Assembly (NCBI GenBank): GCA_949361645.1
Contig: OX442426.1
Location: forward strand, 2,228,673 to 2,292,672
Direction: 5' to 3'
Length of the DNA stretch: 64,000 nucleotides
DNA from: Spongilla lacustris
Lineage: Eukaryota; Porifera; Demospongiae; Spongillida; Spongillidae
The translations under genes and the position numbers were made by a program. The stretch's first letter is position 1. Every line of letters starts with the position of its first letter. Positions 11,135 to 23,467 of the stretch are shown here, piece after piece. The notes beneath the pieces are model-generated. The model saw nothing but the letters and a program-made list of their open reading frames with translations. It had not been told where the DNA came from and did no database searches.

Positions 11135-14100
11135 AGTCTACGAAAGAACGCAACGCTTTTGAATGCGAATAACTTTTGATAGGATTAAGTAAAAAATCTC
11201 AAAACTTAAAGTTCGTCGGTTTCCTCAAAATTTTTTACATCCATTTAATTAATACATTATTAATCATGCTAATTAATTTTAATAAGCACAACAAATTAAC
11301 TGATTTTGAAAGTTCGTATGTGTTCACATATCGATTGTGAAGCGTCGTTCAAAATATTGGATTTTTTCACATTCACAACTAAAACTACGACCCACTACTC
11401 ATTTTCACTTCGCGTACGCATGCGCACACGACCTCGTCCCAAGACTTATTTCTTGACTAAATATGCAGTCACAGTCACGTGATACAATTCGGAGGCGGAT
11501 CTATTTAAAAAGCAATGCCCCACCTTCTACGTGGGTGTTACGAGTCAGCAAGTGCTAATTACATGTTTACATCCAATGTGATGCGCACCAATTAGCACAA
11601 TCGTACAGAAGACACTACTGTACTACGGGCTGATAAGAATTCGACATGCAATGCCATTCTGTGAGTTAGGAAACGGAGACGCACACGTGTACACGCGCGT
11701 GTGTTATTACACACGCAAAAATCAAATATAAGATTACAGCTCTCTCGGAGCTAATAGCCTACAGCAGCATCGCATCCCAAGCAGCGCACAGTACTTTGTG
11801 CGCATATCTGATTTTGTCTGTAGCTACGTAGCTAAGATCTCGTGGAGCCAAACCAATGCTACGTATGGGTACTGCCTGTGCCGGATTAAAGGATACTCTT
11901 GTGTTATGTGAAGTGCCATTTAATACTGTAAGGAAAACCTCATGTCATACATATGTGAAGGGTCAGTGAGCATTCAAGCCTCCATCCAGTAAAGTGATTA
12001 ATTGTGCATGGTGTTAAGCTAGGTATTTGCTTTGTAACTCTAATAAGGGGGTACTTTTATTTATAATGTAACATGAGCTTCTAGCTGTGAGTGTTATTAA
12101 GGTTAAAGGTAGTCTCTGCTTAAAAATACACCTGCAGGTTTAGATGATAGCAAAGGTTCCAGTTTTAAAAAAAAGTCGGTGCAAGCCTTATTTCTAGTTC
12201 CAGATCATAGTGTGTGCTGTTGCTTAATTATGTGTCAGTGTGTATCTCTTTAACAAATTCTCGTAGTTATGTTAGACTTTATTCAAAGCTAATGTTGCAA
12301 TCCTCCAGCAAAGTTTTAGATGATTTGTTTTTCTAAAGAGATGTGCGTTACTTTCAATGTTCATCCCAGATCTATTTTTTGTTGCTGCTTGTGTATGGAT
12401 AGCTCTCTTCTTTTTAAACAGACAGTTGTGATATGAGGGGGTGCTTTTGTTAAAAATTGCCAGCTAATGTTACAAGCCACCGGACAGGTTTTCAATGATT
12501 GGACTTAAGAGCAGTGTCACTGTATCCCATTGCGAGCCTGTTAGCTAGTTCCCAGATCAGGGTGTGCCTAAATTGGGATTAGATGAATTTTGAAGACAGC
12601 TGTTTTAGGTGAGGTGTGCTTGCATCATGTTCGGAGCCTTTCTAGCTGTGTTTACTGTGGCCTTTGCATATAGACTTTCTGGGTTTTTTTTGTGAGGGTG
12701 TGCTTAACTGTCTAATGTTTACCAGTAAGGATTGGGTAGGGTTGTAGCTAGCTTCCATATAATAATGTGCACTGATGCTTACATGCATGTAGTGAGAGGC
12801 TTTAGTATTCAAAGAGTCATGTTTTTTGTTAGGGGCCAATGCTTTCATTTTAGAGTATCAGCTGATATGTAAAGCCTTGAGCTATGTTTTAGATAATATC
12901 ACAGAAATAGTGCCATTAGAGAGTTTGAGTTTTAATTTCAATTCATAAAGCTAGCAGATGACAATCACTGTATGTCTTAAAGTGAGCATCATGTTTGGGC
13001 CTTGCTGTTAGCTACATTTAGTTCCCAGTTTATGATGTGTGCTGTTGCTTATGTATCAGCTTTTTGTGGGCTTACAGCTAGGTTTTAGATGGTTGGATGT
13101 ATGTGTGGTGCCACATCTTAAGACTAGTCTCTGCTTTAAGAGACTCCAGTGTAATGTGTGCCTAGAAAGCTTTGTGTTCTTGAAAATGTTTGTTAAATTA
13201 CACCTGTAGGAACTTGAGATTACTGGATTTTGTGAGCCACTTACCTAAGCTCCCAGGACATTGTGCATGTGCTAAGTATCGGTACTCCTGTGGGTGTGCT
13301 TTAATTTCATACCATCCAGTAATGTATTTGCACACAACATGATTGTGCATGCTGTTCAAGTATGTGTTTATTAGAGAGGTGTGTTTGTGATTGAACCTTG
13401 TAGCTAGCTAGTTCAATATTACAGTATGTTGTTGCATATGTATTACTCTCTTATTTAAGTGAAGTTCTCATATTTTTATTCATGGTGTTAACCTTTAGCT
13501 AGTGTTTCATAGGAAACTGCCATTTAAGAGAACTGGGTAATGCATCGTTGTTGCACATTCCCAGGTCATAGTGGACCAACATGTGTGTGTGTGTTTTTTT
13601 AATATTTTGGTGAGGGGGGGGGGGGGGGGGGGGGGAGTAAATTCCTGCTTTGTTATGTACTTTGCGTGCTTTTAATACTTCTCCAGTAAATTAATGATTG
13701 CATGTGGATGCTGTTTAGGTATGTAAACAACTGTGATGATTGAGGTGTACTTTAATTGAAAGTATAACGATGTGAGCTTTTATCTGTGTGTTATTTTAAA
13801 AGTATGGTTCTAGGTACAAATGACATAGTCTCTGCTTAAAAATATACCTGTATTAAAGAAAGGTGTGCTTTGCATCATGGAACTGATGACTCAGATGAGC
13901 CTGCTGTGATTTGGGGGAGTGCTTTCATTACAAATATCAGCTAGCTGGTTTCCAATGCTTGGATTTAAGAGCGGTATCATTTTAGTTCCCTGGTCTAGGT
14001 TGGAATTTTACGACAGGTTTGCTTGCAAAAAGTTTTTTTTTTTTATACCTTATTTTTTCCGCATCATAATGTGTGCTAACTGCTGCTTCTGGTAATAGAC

Positions 14101-17021
14101 TCCCTGCATTAAGAGTTACTTCTTGTGAGGATGCATGTGCTTAACTGTCTAATGTTGCAACCCATTAGACGATATTGAGTAGAGATGGGTCCATTGATCT
14201 TTTTTCAGTGCTCACCTAAGCTAGTTCTGTGTACTGATTCAAATTTAGGGAAGGGCTCTCTCGTACATGTATTTAAGTGAGTCATCATTTTTAATACTAG
14301 GAGCCGATGCTTTTATTTTAGAGCATCAGCTCATTTGTCAAGCCAGCTATGTTTTGGATTGATTTCATGGGAAGAGTGCTGTTTTTAAAGATAGGTTGTG
14401 CTTAATAAAGTTATGAGTCTTATAGCTAGTTACCAGATCACAAATGGTGCTGTTGTTTAAAGCATGGGTAGGCTCTCATCTCTAGGAGATACCTGTTGTG
14501 ATTTGAAGAATTGCTTTAATGTTGCAAGTGGGTTTGTGATGTGGATTTAAGAGTGGCCACATTGTGAGCAATTGTGTGTCGAATTAGCGGTAGAATCATT
14601 GCTTTAAGAGACTCCTAGGAAAAGCTCTATGTTATAAATGAGGGAGTGCTTTAATTCAAAATGTAATGGTATAGGCTTCTTTGTTTGTTATTGCACTAAA
14701 AGTAAAAAGTTTGCTGTTTTAAGAGAGTTGTACTTGCATTGTGATGTGAGCCTCTAACCTCCAGCAAGGTTTAACATGTTTGGGAAGTCAGCTGTACGTC
14801 TTAAGAGAGCATCATGTTTTAAGCCTTGCTGTTAGCAACATGTAGTTCCCAGATCGTAATATGTGCCGTTGCACTTGGTATGAGTGTTAGGAGACTCCTG
14901 TTGAGATTTGAAGGAGTGATTTCATTAAAAAGTATCCACTAATGTTGCAAGCCTAGGTTGCATGTCTTTGACAGTTGTTGTGACCCTTTTAGCTTGTATT
15001 TTTAGCCCGGGTGTTTATTAGTAAAACCTTGTTTTTGTGTTAAATGATTCATTATGTAGGAACTTTAGATTATTGGAAAGATTATTGATTTAAGAGAGGG
15101 ACGTTGTGAGCCACTTATCTAAGTTCCAAGGACATTGTGCATGTGCTAAGTATCAGTACTCCTGAGGCTGTGCTTTAATTTCATACCATCCAGTGATGTA
15201 TTTGCACACAAAATGATTGTGCATGCTGTTGAGGTATGTGCTTGGAAAACTAAATGAGGGTGTGCTTTTATTGAAATGTTGAGGTTTGTGTGTGTGAGTC
15301 TCTGGACCATTAAAAAGCATCCCATTATTATGGGAGGATGTGATTTCAGTTTTGATTCATACAAGCCTCCAGCGAGGTTTCATGTTGTTGTGAACAATGT
15401 ACAGGTATGGTTGCATCAGGTCGTTATTGAGCCTTGTAGCTAGTTCGATATCATAATGTTTGCTGTTCACACATGGATTGAGCCTCTCTTTTTATAAGTG
15501 ACTCATATTTTTATGTCATGGTGTGCTTATTTACTCAATTGTGTAAACCGTTCAGCTAGATTTTCATAGGAAAACTTCCATTTTGGAATGCATCATGTAG
15601 CAATTAAGTTTCTAGGTCGTAAATGAACAAAAATGTGTGGGTAAATTCTCTTGTTTTTTTATGTGAGTGTGTGCTTTTATTAATCCTTATCCATTAAACT
15701 ACATGTAATCCTTGCACAAAATGATTGTGCATGCTGTTGAGTATGAAAACCACTGTGTTGCATTCAAAATAAGGTTAATTAGATATACTTTTTTATAGCA
15801 TATGACAACTTTGACATCTGTATTTTACATAATTATTGTGTTAGGTCCCTTTTTGTGGATAGATATTATGCCATGAACGTTTCCATCCCATATGCAGTGT
15901 TCACACTGACACATAATTAAGCAACAGCACACACTATGATCTGGAACTAGAAATAAGGCTTGCACCGACTTTTCTTTAAAACTGGAACCTTTGCTATCAT
16001 CTAAACCTGCAGGTGTATTTTTAAGCAGAGACTACCTTTAACCTTAATAACACTCACAGCTAGAAGCTCATGTTACATTATAAATAAAAGCACCCCTTAT
16101 TAGAGTTACAAAGCAAATACCTAGCTTAACACCATGCACAATTAATCACTTTACTGGATGGAGGCTTGAATGCTCACTGACCCTTCACATATGTATGACA
16201 TGAGGTTTTCCTTACAGTATTAAATGGCACTTCACATAACACAAGAGTATCCTTTAATCCGGCACAGGCAGTACCCATACGTAGCATTGGTTTGGCTCCA
16301 CGAGATCTTAGCTACGTAGCTACAGACAAAATCAGATATGCGCACAAAGTACTGTGCGCTGCTTGGGATGCGATGCTGCTGTAGGCTATTAGCTCCGAGA
16401 GAGCTGTAATCTTATATTTGATTTTTGCGTGTGTAATAACACACGCGCGTGTACACGTGTGCGTCTCCGTTTCCTAACTCACAGAATGGCATTGCATGTC
16501 GAATTCTTATCAGCCCGTAGTACAGTAGTGTCTGCTGTACGATTGTGCTAATTGGTGCGCATCACATTGGATGTAAACATGTAATTAGCACTTGCTGACT
16601 CGTAACACCCACGTAGAAGGTGGGGCATTGCTTTTTAAATAGATCCGCCTCCGAATTGTATCACGTGACTGTGACTGCATATTTAGTCAAGAAATAAGTC
16701 TTGGGACGAGGTCGTGTGCGCATGCGTACGCGAAGTGAAAATGAGTAGTGGGTCGTAGATTTAGTTGTGAATGTGAAAAAATCCAATATTTTGAACGAAG
16801 CTTCACAATCGATATGTGAACACATACGAACTTTCAAAATCAGTTAATTTGTTGTGCTTATTAAAATTAATTAGCATAATTAATAATGTATTAATTAAAT
16901 GGATGTAAAAATTTTTGAGGAAACCGACGAACTTAGTTTCAAAATATGAGATTTTTTTACTTAATCCTATCAAAAGTTATTCGCGTTCAAAAGCGTTGCG
17001 TTCTTTCGTAGACACCCTGTA
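11135..17021. mobile_element. 5.9-kb non-autonomous element with ~1.1-kb terminal inverted repeats
   Basis: The left arm (11135-12242) begins GTCTACGAAAGAACGCAACG and ends TTATGTGTCAGTGTG. The right arm (15902-17021) is its reverse complement. The arms include the same ACGTGTACACGCGCGTGTG, CTACGTAGCTA and CCTGCAGG-type segments. The right end continues ACACCCTGTATA, resembling the ACAGGGTGTCTAC terminus of some Tc1/mariner-like elements with a TA target. The left end instead runs into a TA repeat, so the left target site is unclear. No transposase ORF is present; the core is repetitive. Ends are seen; superfamily is inferred. Confidence 0.85.
12243..15901. repeat. Core of the fold-back element: degenerate ~200-bp repeats
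   Basis: T-rich sequence composed of recurring phrases: CCCAGATCATAATGTGTGCT, GTTGCTT, AGAGACTCCTGTTGTGATTT, AATGTTGCAAGCCTCCAGCA, GTTTTAGATG, TTAAGAGAG. No unit is identical to another. A G-tract lies at 13614-13635. No coding sequence is evident; a 72-aa frame at 15146-15364 on the minus strand is made of repeat phrases. Confidence 0.7.
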
Positions 17022-17564
17022 TAGAGTGCCCCCGGGTCTCGTGGCGAAGGGGGTATTGTGGCGAGATCTAATCAGATTTTCAATTAACGGTCGTTTCTTA
17101 TGCTATTAAGCTATTCTGACAACTCTAGACTGTAGGTGCATGATTAGGCAATAGGATTATAAAATGGTTCAATTTTTATCAGGCATCATATTCGCAAGTT
17201 ACGGGTGCTAAACGCTAGCCGTTACCGCACGTCGATTCAAAAATTTACCTTTGTTTCATTTCTTCTAACACTGCTAGAGTGCTTTATTCCCCTTGGCCTA
17301 CGGGTTAGTTCCGAAACATGCTGTCCTAACATTATACGTTACGAAACCTCAGCATTGCCGTTCATGATATGTGCATAGTTGTTAAAGGTCACGGTTATCT
17401 TTCAGTTGCGATAACGGTACCGGCTAGAATTATGCCTCATTCAAGGCGCATAACTTTTTTCATTCTACTTCTTGTATTGCTATGAAGCTTGCCTAATTGA
17501 GTAAATTTAGTCCTTAGTTGTTAACATTTCGCATGAACTCTTCAACGTTTCATGCAAAACTACT
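17022..17564. other. Unique-looking non-coding DNA
   Basis: No exon, repeat or RNA gene recognised. Confidence 0.5.
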
Positions 17565-17566
17565 TA

Positions 17567-17620
17567 CCCGGGTGGAAAAAATCGCGATAATATCGCGATT
17601 ATTGGCGATTCTGGCGATTA
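17567..17620. repeat. Left inverted terminus with TA duplication (pairs with 26600-26654)
   Basis: CCCGGGTGGAAAA followed by ATCGCGATAATATCGCGATT. The same sequence in reverse orientation ends at 26654. TA precedes the left copy (17565-17566) and follows the right copy (26655-26656), as for a TA-targeting DNA transposon. The subterminal TCGCGATA motifs are themselves palindromic. Confidence 0.6.
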
Positions 17621-17639
17621 ATCGCCGGACAGAAATGAC

Positions 17640-18184
17640 GTCAACGTGTCAAGTAAATTGTCATGACAACCATTCTATGACGATATGATATCCAATTACA
17701 TGTATTTGGACGATGGTAAATTTGTTATGTCATATTATCTCTGGGAATATTCCGCCTATTAATATACACATGTTAATGTTTATCCCATGGAGAGGATGTG
17801 ACAGCTACTATTAAACAAGGGAGCGGACGTACTGAGTACTACGTGTAGTCAGGAAACGTAGCCGTAGCACATATCGATGGTGGCTGGGTTCGCGCTACGT
17901 ATGTAGACCTTCTCTGTATAGAAGACAAGCGGTAAGCGAACAGGCATAGTATTAATTGCGTCGATCTGTGTATCATGTGTCATAGCGAAGCCGCAATGTC
18001 TCTCCTGTGCTTGAGGTGGTGCGCTACTACCTGCATGAAAGCAAACACTCTTTCAGTCTGGACAGACCGCGAAAAGGCGCGATCGAGATAAAAAATAGGT
18101 AGTAATTTTGTCACGTGGGCCAAGTGAAATGATTTGCATACACACAAGAAGGGTGGTGAGTTTGATCATTTACATGTACTGTAT
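17640..18184. other. Non-coding DNA inside the bracketed 9.1-kb segment
   Basis: No supported gene. CpG-containing, without clear repeats. Confidence 0.45.
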
Positions 18185-18690
18185 GTTGTCTACCAGGCAG
18201 CTGCTTGTCCACAACAGCACCCTGAATGTGACTATTGGAAATCTCAAAATACATGTGTAACACTACAAAATGTATTCCCTGTCCTCATCTTCATCAGGAC
18301 TGTAAGTCACCCAAATACCTATGCAGGGTACAGTGTTTGTATATGTAGGTGAGGTGTACAATTCAGACATTATGCTGATATGAATCCAAACTTATTATGA
18401 TGCCTTGATACTTCAACCTTCTCCCCAACTCAACCCTTCCGCACTGCAAAGGAAGGGGGAGGGAGGGATGTATTGGAAGGGTATAGGCACAGATAAGTCA
18501 TTAAACATTTTCTGTACTTTTCTGCTAATCTGCACTGCAGGAAAGTGGAGAGGTACATGTTTGTGTGTTCCCTGAGCCCTATGATCCCCCATCAGTGGAC
18601 CCATTGTGTCTCAGTGGTTTGTATTGGTCCAATGACCTCAGCTTACTTGGGGTTGCCTTTTGCTAACTAGTGTGTGTGTTTTTGTGCATG
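18185..18690 (+). other. Two exon-like open segments, unrecognised
   Basis: Segment one follows an acceptor (TGTCTACCAG) near 18197 and reads QLLVHNSTLNVTIGNLKIH or, in another frame, HPECDYWKSQNTC up to GT at about 18257. Segment two follows CTGCACTGCAG near 18540 and reads ESGEVHVCVFPEPYDPP then SVDPLCLSGLYWSNDLS. Composition is protein-like in one frame each. No family, conserved motif or confirmed donor supports them. They could be upstream exons of the gene end at 23468-25018, or chance. Confidence 0.2.
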
Positions 18691-18789
18691 TGTGTGTTTG
18701 TGTTATCTTATGCCCTTAGCTTACTCTGAGGTACACATATGCACATCGCGAGGTACGCGAAACAAAGCGTTCTGTTGTTTTAGCACTGT

Positions 18790-19055
18790 AGTGAAGTTCA
18801 ACTGTGTATAAGTCCTTACCTGTTGGGCCAAAACTTTGAGGGCCTAATACCTTTCACTGCTCTTACAGCAACTAGCCACAATGAAGGTACACTGTACAGT
18901 GAATGTACACTGTAATTTAAAAGTAGTAATAACTTGTGTACCAGAAGCTTCGTGTGCCTGCTGTAAGAGCAGCAAGAGGTATTAGGCCCTCAAAGCTTTG
19001 GCCGAAACAGATAAGGACGTATACAATGTGGTAAAACAGTTGAACTTCACTAGAA
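18790..19055. repeat. Imperfect inverted repeat (hairpin element)
   Basis: TAGTGAAGTTCAACTGTGTA, GGCCAAAACTTTGAGGGCCT and AATACCTTTCACTGCTCTTA on the left are matched in reverse complement by 18950-19055 on the right. The arms are about 85-95 bp with ~80 bp between. It is probably a small fold-back transposon relic. Confidence 0.7.
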
Positions 19056-19346
19056 TGCTAAACCATACCTGCACCTCAGAGCAAGCCCAGGACATTAGAC
19101 ATTAATGTGTGTATGTGTGTGTGTGATTGTGTTGCCCATGCCACTACATGTTGTATTATCAGCTTTTGTGCCATTTCATTTACCCACCTAATAGATTATC
19201 ATCAAATATGACCTTTTTAATGCCCACCTGGAGTTGTGGTTAATGACATAGAGGGTTTTATAAGGTTAACTGACTGTTTGGCTGGAGTATCAGGCTTCAG
19301 CCAGCCATTTTGAGGGCAGATTGCACTGCCATGGTAACCAGTATTA

Positions 19347-19464
19347 TCACGCCTTATCCCCTGGTTCATTCCCAGCAACTGTAGTGACTGCCTGACAAGC
19401 TGCCACCATCTCCTCATGGAGTCCATCCAAAAAGCAACCCATGAACTCCTCGGCGTCAACACAG
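19347..19464 (-). CDS. Exon fragment of a USP10-like deubiquitinase
   Basis: On the minus strand, after an AG (CCATCACCCTAG), the frame reads VDAEEFMGCFLDGLHEEMV then AACQAVTTVAGNEPGDKA and stop. The DAEE(F/Y)(L/M)G..L(D/N)GLHEEM block is the conserved QDAxEF...LLD.LHEEL region of ubiquitin-specific proteases and resembles USP10 most closely. In a complete enzyme this helix lies between the catalytic Cys and His boxes. Neither box is seen nearby. Upstream on this strand the frame runs into a minisatellite, and no donor is obvious at the 3' end, so this may be an orphan exon. Assignment to USP10 rather than another USP is tentative. Confidence 0.45.
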
Positions 19465-19479
19465 CTAGGGTGATGGTAC

Positions 19480-20045
19480 CCTTCTCTCCACACGAAGCAC
19501 CCTTCTCCTCCCACATAGCACCCTACTCCCACACATAGCACTCTCTCCACACAGCACCCTTCTCCCCGCACTCTCCACACAGCACCTTTCTCCCCGCACA
19601 TAGCACTCACTCCACACGAAGCACCCTTCTCCCCCACATAGCACTCTCTCCACACGAAGCACCCTTCTCCCTCACATAGCACTCTCTCCACACGAAGCAC
19701 CCTTCCCCACATAGCACCCTTCTCCCCCCACATAGCACCCTACTCCCACACACAGCACTCTCTCCACACGAAGCACCCTTCTCCCCCCACATAGCACCCT
19801 TCTCCCCCCACATAGCACCCTTCTCCCCCCACATAGCACCCTTCTCCCCCCACATAGCACCCTTCTCCCCCCACATAGCACCCTTCTCCCCCCACATAGC
19901 ACCCTTCTCCCCCACATAGCACCCTTCTCCCTCCACACACAGCACTCTCTCCACACAGCACCCTTCTGCCCGCACAGCACCCATCTCCCCACACAGCACC
20001 CATCTCCCCACACAACACCCTTCTCTCACCACACAGCACCCTGGA
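19480..20045. repeat. Minisatellite, CACATAGCACCCTTCTCCCC family
   Basis: Roughly 20-bp units (CACATAGCACCCTTCTCCCC) are near-perfect around 19790-19920 and more variable on both sides, with CACACGAAGCACCCTTCTCC variants. The minus-strand frames rich in GEKGAMWGEKGA are translations of this repeat, not genes. Confidence 0.9.
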
Positions 20046-21050
20046 GTAGAACTGTGTACTTGATGGACAACTTATTGTGCGAACATCCATTTATGATTGT
20101 ATTTTTATTTATTTGAATGATCCTTTGTTACCTAATTACAAAGGTAGGAAGTCCCTAGCCAGATGGCCCTGGAGATCAATCAGACCAGTGTTATGTTCAA
20201 CACCCTGTATGTATGTGAACTCTGGACAGGCTCACAGCAATAGTGGGAAGCCAATCTTGATAAAGTGTCCTAGCTGGGCCCCAGCACCCTAATTCCTAGA
20301 GAAACTACTACTAAGCTACAATTTTGTACTGAGCAATCAAACTTTCTGAAATATGATCTCAGCATTTGTGGTTTACAATTCCAGCTGCATTTTGTCTAGT
20401 AAGCCGTATAAGGCAATAGTAGTCAACACCCATAGAACAGATTCATATCAGTAGGTGTGATGAATATTCAATTCTGGTTTTGGTGACTCGGAACTTCCCC
20501 CAATATATGTGCAGTGCACATGCACGCTCGGACCATAGATCTATTCTTCTTTGTAAAAGATAACCATTAAAGTTTCCTTGTAAAAGCATTAAATACTGAA
20601 CATAACTGATACAAAGTTAACAATTCATTACGGCATGTTTATGCATGTATTAATACACGCGAAGACTAGTACTATGAATTATTGACAATCCAAACAGGTC
20701 CCTACAAAACTACAATCATTTATATGATTGCACACTGACTTTTTACTCTAAACAACCGAAATATAATAGCGCGCAGCACAGTTGAACTCAAGGATGCTTC
20801 CTATAGCTAATCGCAGCGTACATGTAGGTTACAATGTATTGTGCCCCGCCCCCATTGCCGTCATGATCACGATGATAAGCGATCCTAGCAGGAATGGAGC
20901 ATCTTGCAGGAAAGATAATCTTATAAGCTGCAGCTTATATTAGCTTTAATATTAACGAGGCATAGCCTTATATATTATGATATTGGATTTTGTGTTCATT
21001 GAATGATTGATCAAGTGCATGCATGTTTGGTTGTCAGTCATTACAGGTTG
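20046..21050. other. Non-coding DNA upstream of the 166-bp satellite
   Basis: AT-rich, no supported exon, repeat or RNA. Confidence 0.5.
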
Positions 21051-23350
21051 ACATCCCATCAGTGATTCCCCTATGGCACTTATGTAAAATCATGCATAAC
21101 TGTTGGCCTAGTGTATCAGCACACTGAGCAAGTGGTCATGACATCAGGAGATGTGTGGTTTTCACTATAGGTTGATATCTAGCTTCCTCAAGAAATAGCC
21201 TGAGGACCAACTATGCCTTTGTGACACACTCTGAACCCAATGACACTTATGTAAAACCATGCATAACTGTTGGCCTAGTGTATCAGCACACTGAGCAAGT
21301 GGTCATGACATCAGGAGATGTGCGGTTTTCACTATAGGTTGATATCTAGCTTCCTCAAGAAAGGCCTGGGGACCAACTGTGCCTTTGTGACACACTCTGA
21401 ACCCAATGACACTTATGTAAAACCATGCATAACTGTTGGCCTAGTGTATCAGCACACTGAGCAAGTGGTCATGACATCAGGAGATGTGCGGTTTTCACTA
21501 TAGGTTGATATCTAGCTTCCTCAAGAAAGGCCTGGGGACCAACTGTGCCTTTGTGACACACTCTGAACCCAATGACACTTATGTAAAACCATGCATAACT
21601 GTTGGCCTAGTGTATCAGCACACTGAGCAAGTGGTCATGACATCAGGAGATGTGCGGTTTTCACTATAGGTTGATATCTAGCTTCCTCAAGAAAGGTCTG
21701 GGGACGAACTATGCCTTTGTGACACACTCTGAACCCAATGACACTTATGTAAAATCATGCATAACTGTTGGCCTAGTGTATCAGCACACTGAGCAAGTGG
21801 TCATGACATCAGGAGATGTGTGGTTTTCACTATAGGTTGATATCTAGCTTTCTCAAGAAATAGCCTGAGGACCAACTATGCCTTTGTGACACACTCTGAA
21901 CCCAATGACACTTATGTAAAACCATGCATAACTGTTGGCCTAGTGTATCAGCACACTGAGCAAGTGGTCATGACATCAGGAGATGTGCGGTTTTCACTAT
22001 AGGTTGATATCTAGCTTCCTCAAGAAAGGCCTGGGGACCAACTGTGCCTTTGTGACACACTCTGAACCCAATGACACTTATGTAAAATCATGCATAGCTG
22101 TTGGCCTAGTGTATCAGCACACTGAGCAAGTGGTCATGACATCAGGAGATGTGCGGTTTTCACTATAGGTTGATATCTAGCTTCCTCAAGAAAGGCCTGG
22201 GGACCAACTGTGCCTTTGTGACACACTCTGAACCCAATGACACTTATGTAAAACAATGCATAACTGTTGGCCTAGTGTATCAGCACACTGAGCAAGTGGT
22301 CATGACATCAGGAGATGTGCGGTTTTCACTATAGGTTGATATCTAGCTTCCTCAAGAAAGGTCTGGGGACGAACTATGCCTTTGTGACACACTCTGAACC
22401 CAATGACACTTATGTAAAATCATGCATAGCTGTTGGCCTAGTGTATCAGCACACTGAGCAAGTGGTCATGACATCAGGAGATGTGTGGTTTTCACTATAG
22501 GTTGATATCTAGCTTCCTCAAGAAATAGCCTGGGGACCAACTATGCCTTTGTGACACACTCTGAACCCAATGATACTTATGTAAAACCATGCATAACTGT
22601 TGGCCTAGTGTATCAGCACACTGAGCAAGTGGTCATGACATCAGGAGATGTGCGGTTTTCACTATAGGTTGATATCTAGCTTCCTCAAGAAAGGCCTGGG
22701 GACCAACTGTGCCTTTGTGACACACTCTGAACCCAATGACACTTATGTAAAACAATGCATAACTGTTGGCCTAGTGTATCAGCACACTGAGCAAGTGGTC
22801 ATGACATCAGGAGATGTGTGGTTTTCACTATAGGTTGATATCTAGCTTCCTCAAGAAAGGTCTGGGGACGAACTATGCCTTTGTGACACACTCTGAACCC
22901 AATGACACTTATGTAAAATCGTGCATAGCTGTTGGCCTAGTGTATCAGCACACTGAGCAAGTGGTCATGACATCAGGAGATGTGTGGTTTTCACTATAGG
23001 TTGATATCTAGCTTCCTCAAGAAATAGCCTGGGGACCAACTATGCCTTTGTGACACACTCTGAACCCAATGATACTTATGTAAAACCATGCATAACTGTT
23101 GGCCTAGTGTATCAGCACACTGAGCAAGTGGTCATGACATCAGGAGATGTGCGGTTTTCACTATAGGTTGATATCTAGCTTCCTCAAGAAAGGCCTGGGG
23201 ACCAACTATGCCTTTGTGACACTCTGAACCCAATGACACTTATGTAAAACCATGCATAGCTGTTGGCCTAGTGTATCAGCACACTGAGCAAGTGGTCATG
23301 ACATTGAGAGATGTGTGGTTTTCACTATAGGTTGATATCTAGCTTCCTCT
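21051..23350. repeat. 166-bp satellite, ~14 copies with higher-order A-B-B-C pattern
   Basis: The unit starts GGTTGATATCTAGCTTCCTC and contains GACACACTCTGAACCCAATG and AGCACACTGAGCAAGTGGTC. The period is 166 bp, 167 in A-type units. Variant types by the segment after CCTCAAGAA: A = ATAGCCTG(A/G)GGACCAACTATG, B = AGGCCTGGGGACCAACTGTG, C = AGGTCTGGGGACGAACTATG. Order from 21170: A B B C A B B C A B C A B. The first and last units are degenerate. Each unit carries a 61-codon frame only because 166 bp happens to lack stops in one frame; those frames end at the next unit and are not genes. Confidence 0.95.
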
Positions 23351-23467
23351 ACTAGTGACAGCCAACATTCCTAATTGCAATAAGAGATGCACATGAGTAA
23401 CAATTAAATAAGCCAGGCATGTCCTTCATTGGTATTCTTTCTTTTCTTTTGTCTTGCCCTCTTGCAG

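Noticed and set aside
19347..20090. Cys/Gly-rich minus-strand frames (GEKGAMWGEKGA)
   Set aside because: Three overlapping frames are all open across a ~20-bp minisatellite. Only the downstream USP-like segment has family features.
21318..22999. A family of eight 61-aa ORFs
   Set aside because: They are one ORF per 166-bp satellite unit, each starting in one unit and stopping at the next. Divergence between units is not biased to third positions as far as can be seen by eye.
21051..23350. CRISPR-like regular array
   Set aside because: Units are head-to-tail copies with no unique spacers, in a eukaryotic context.
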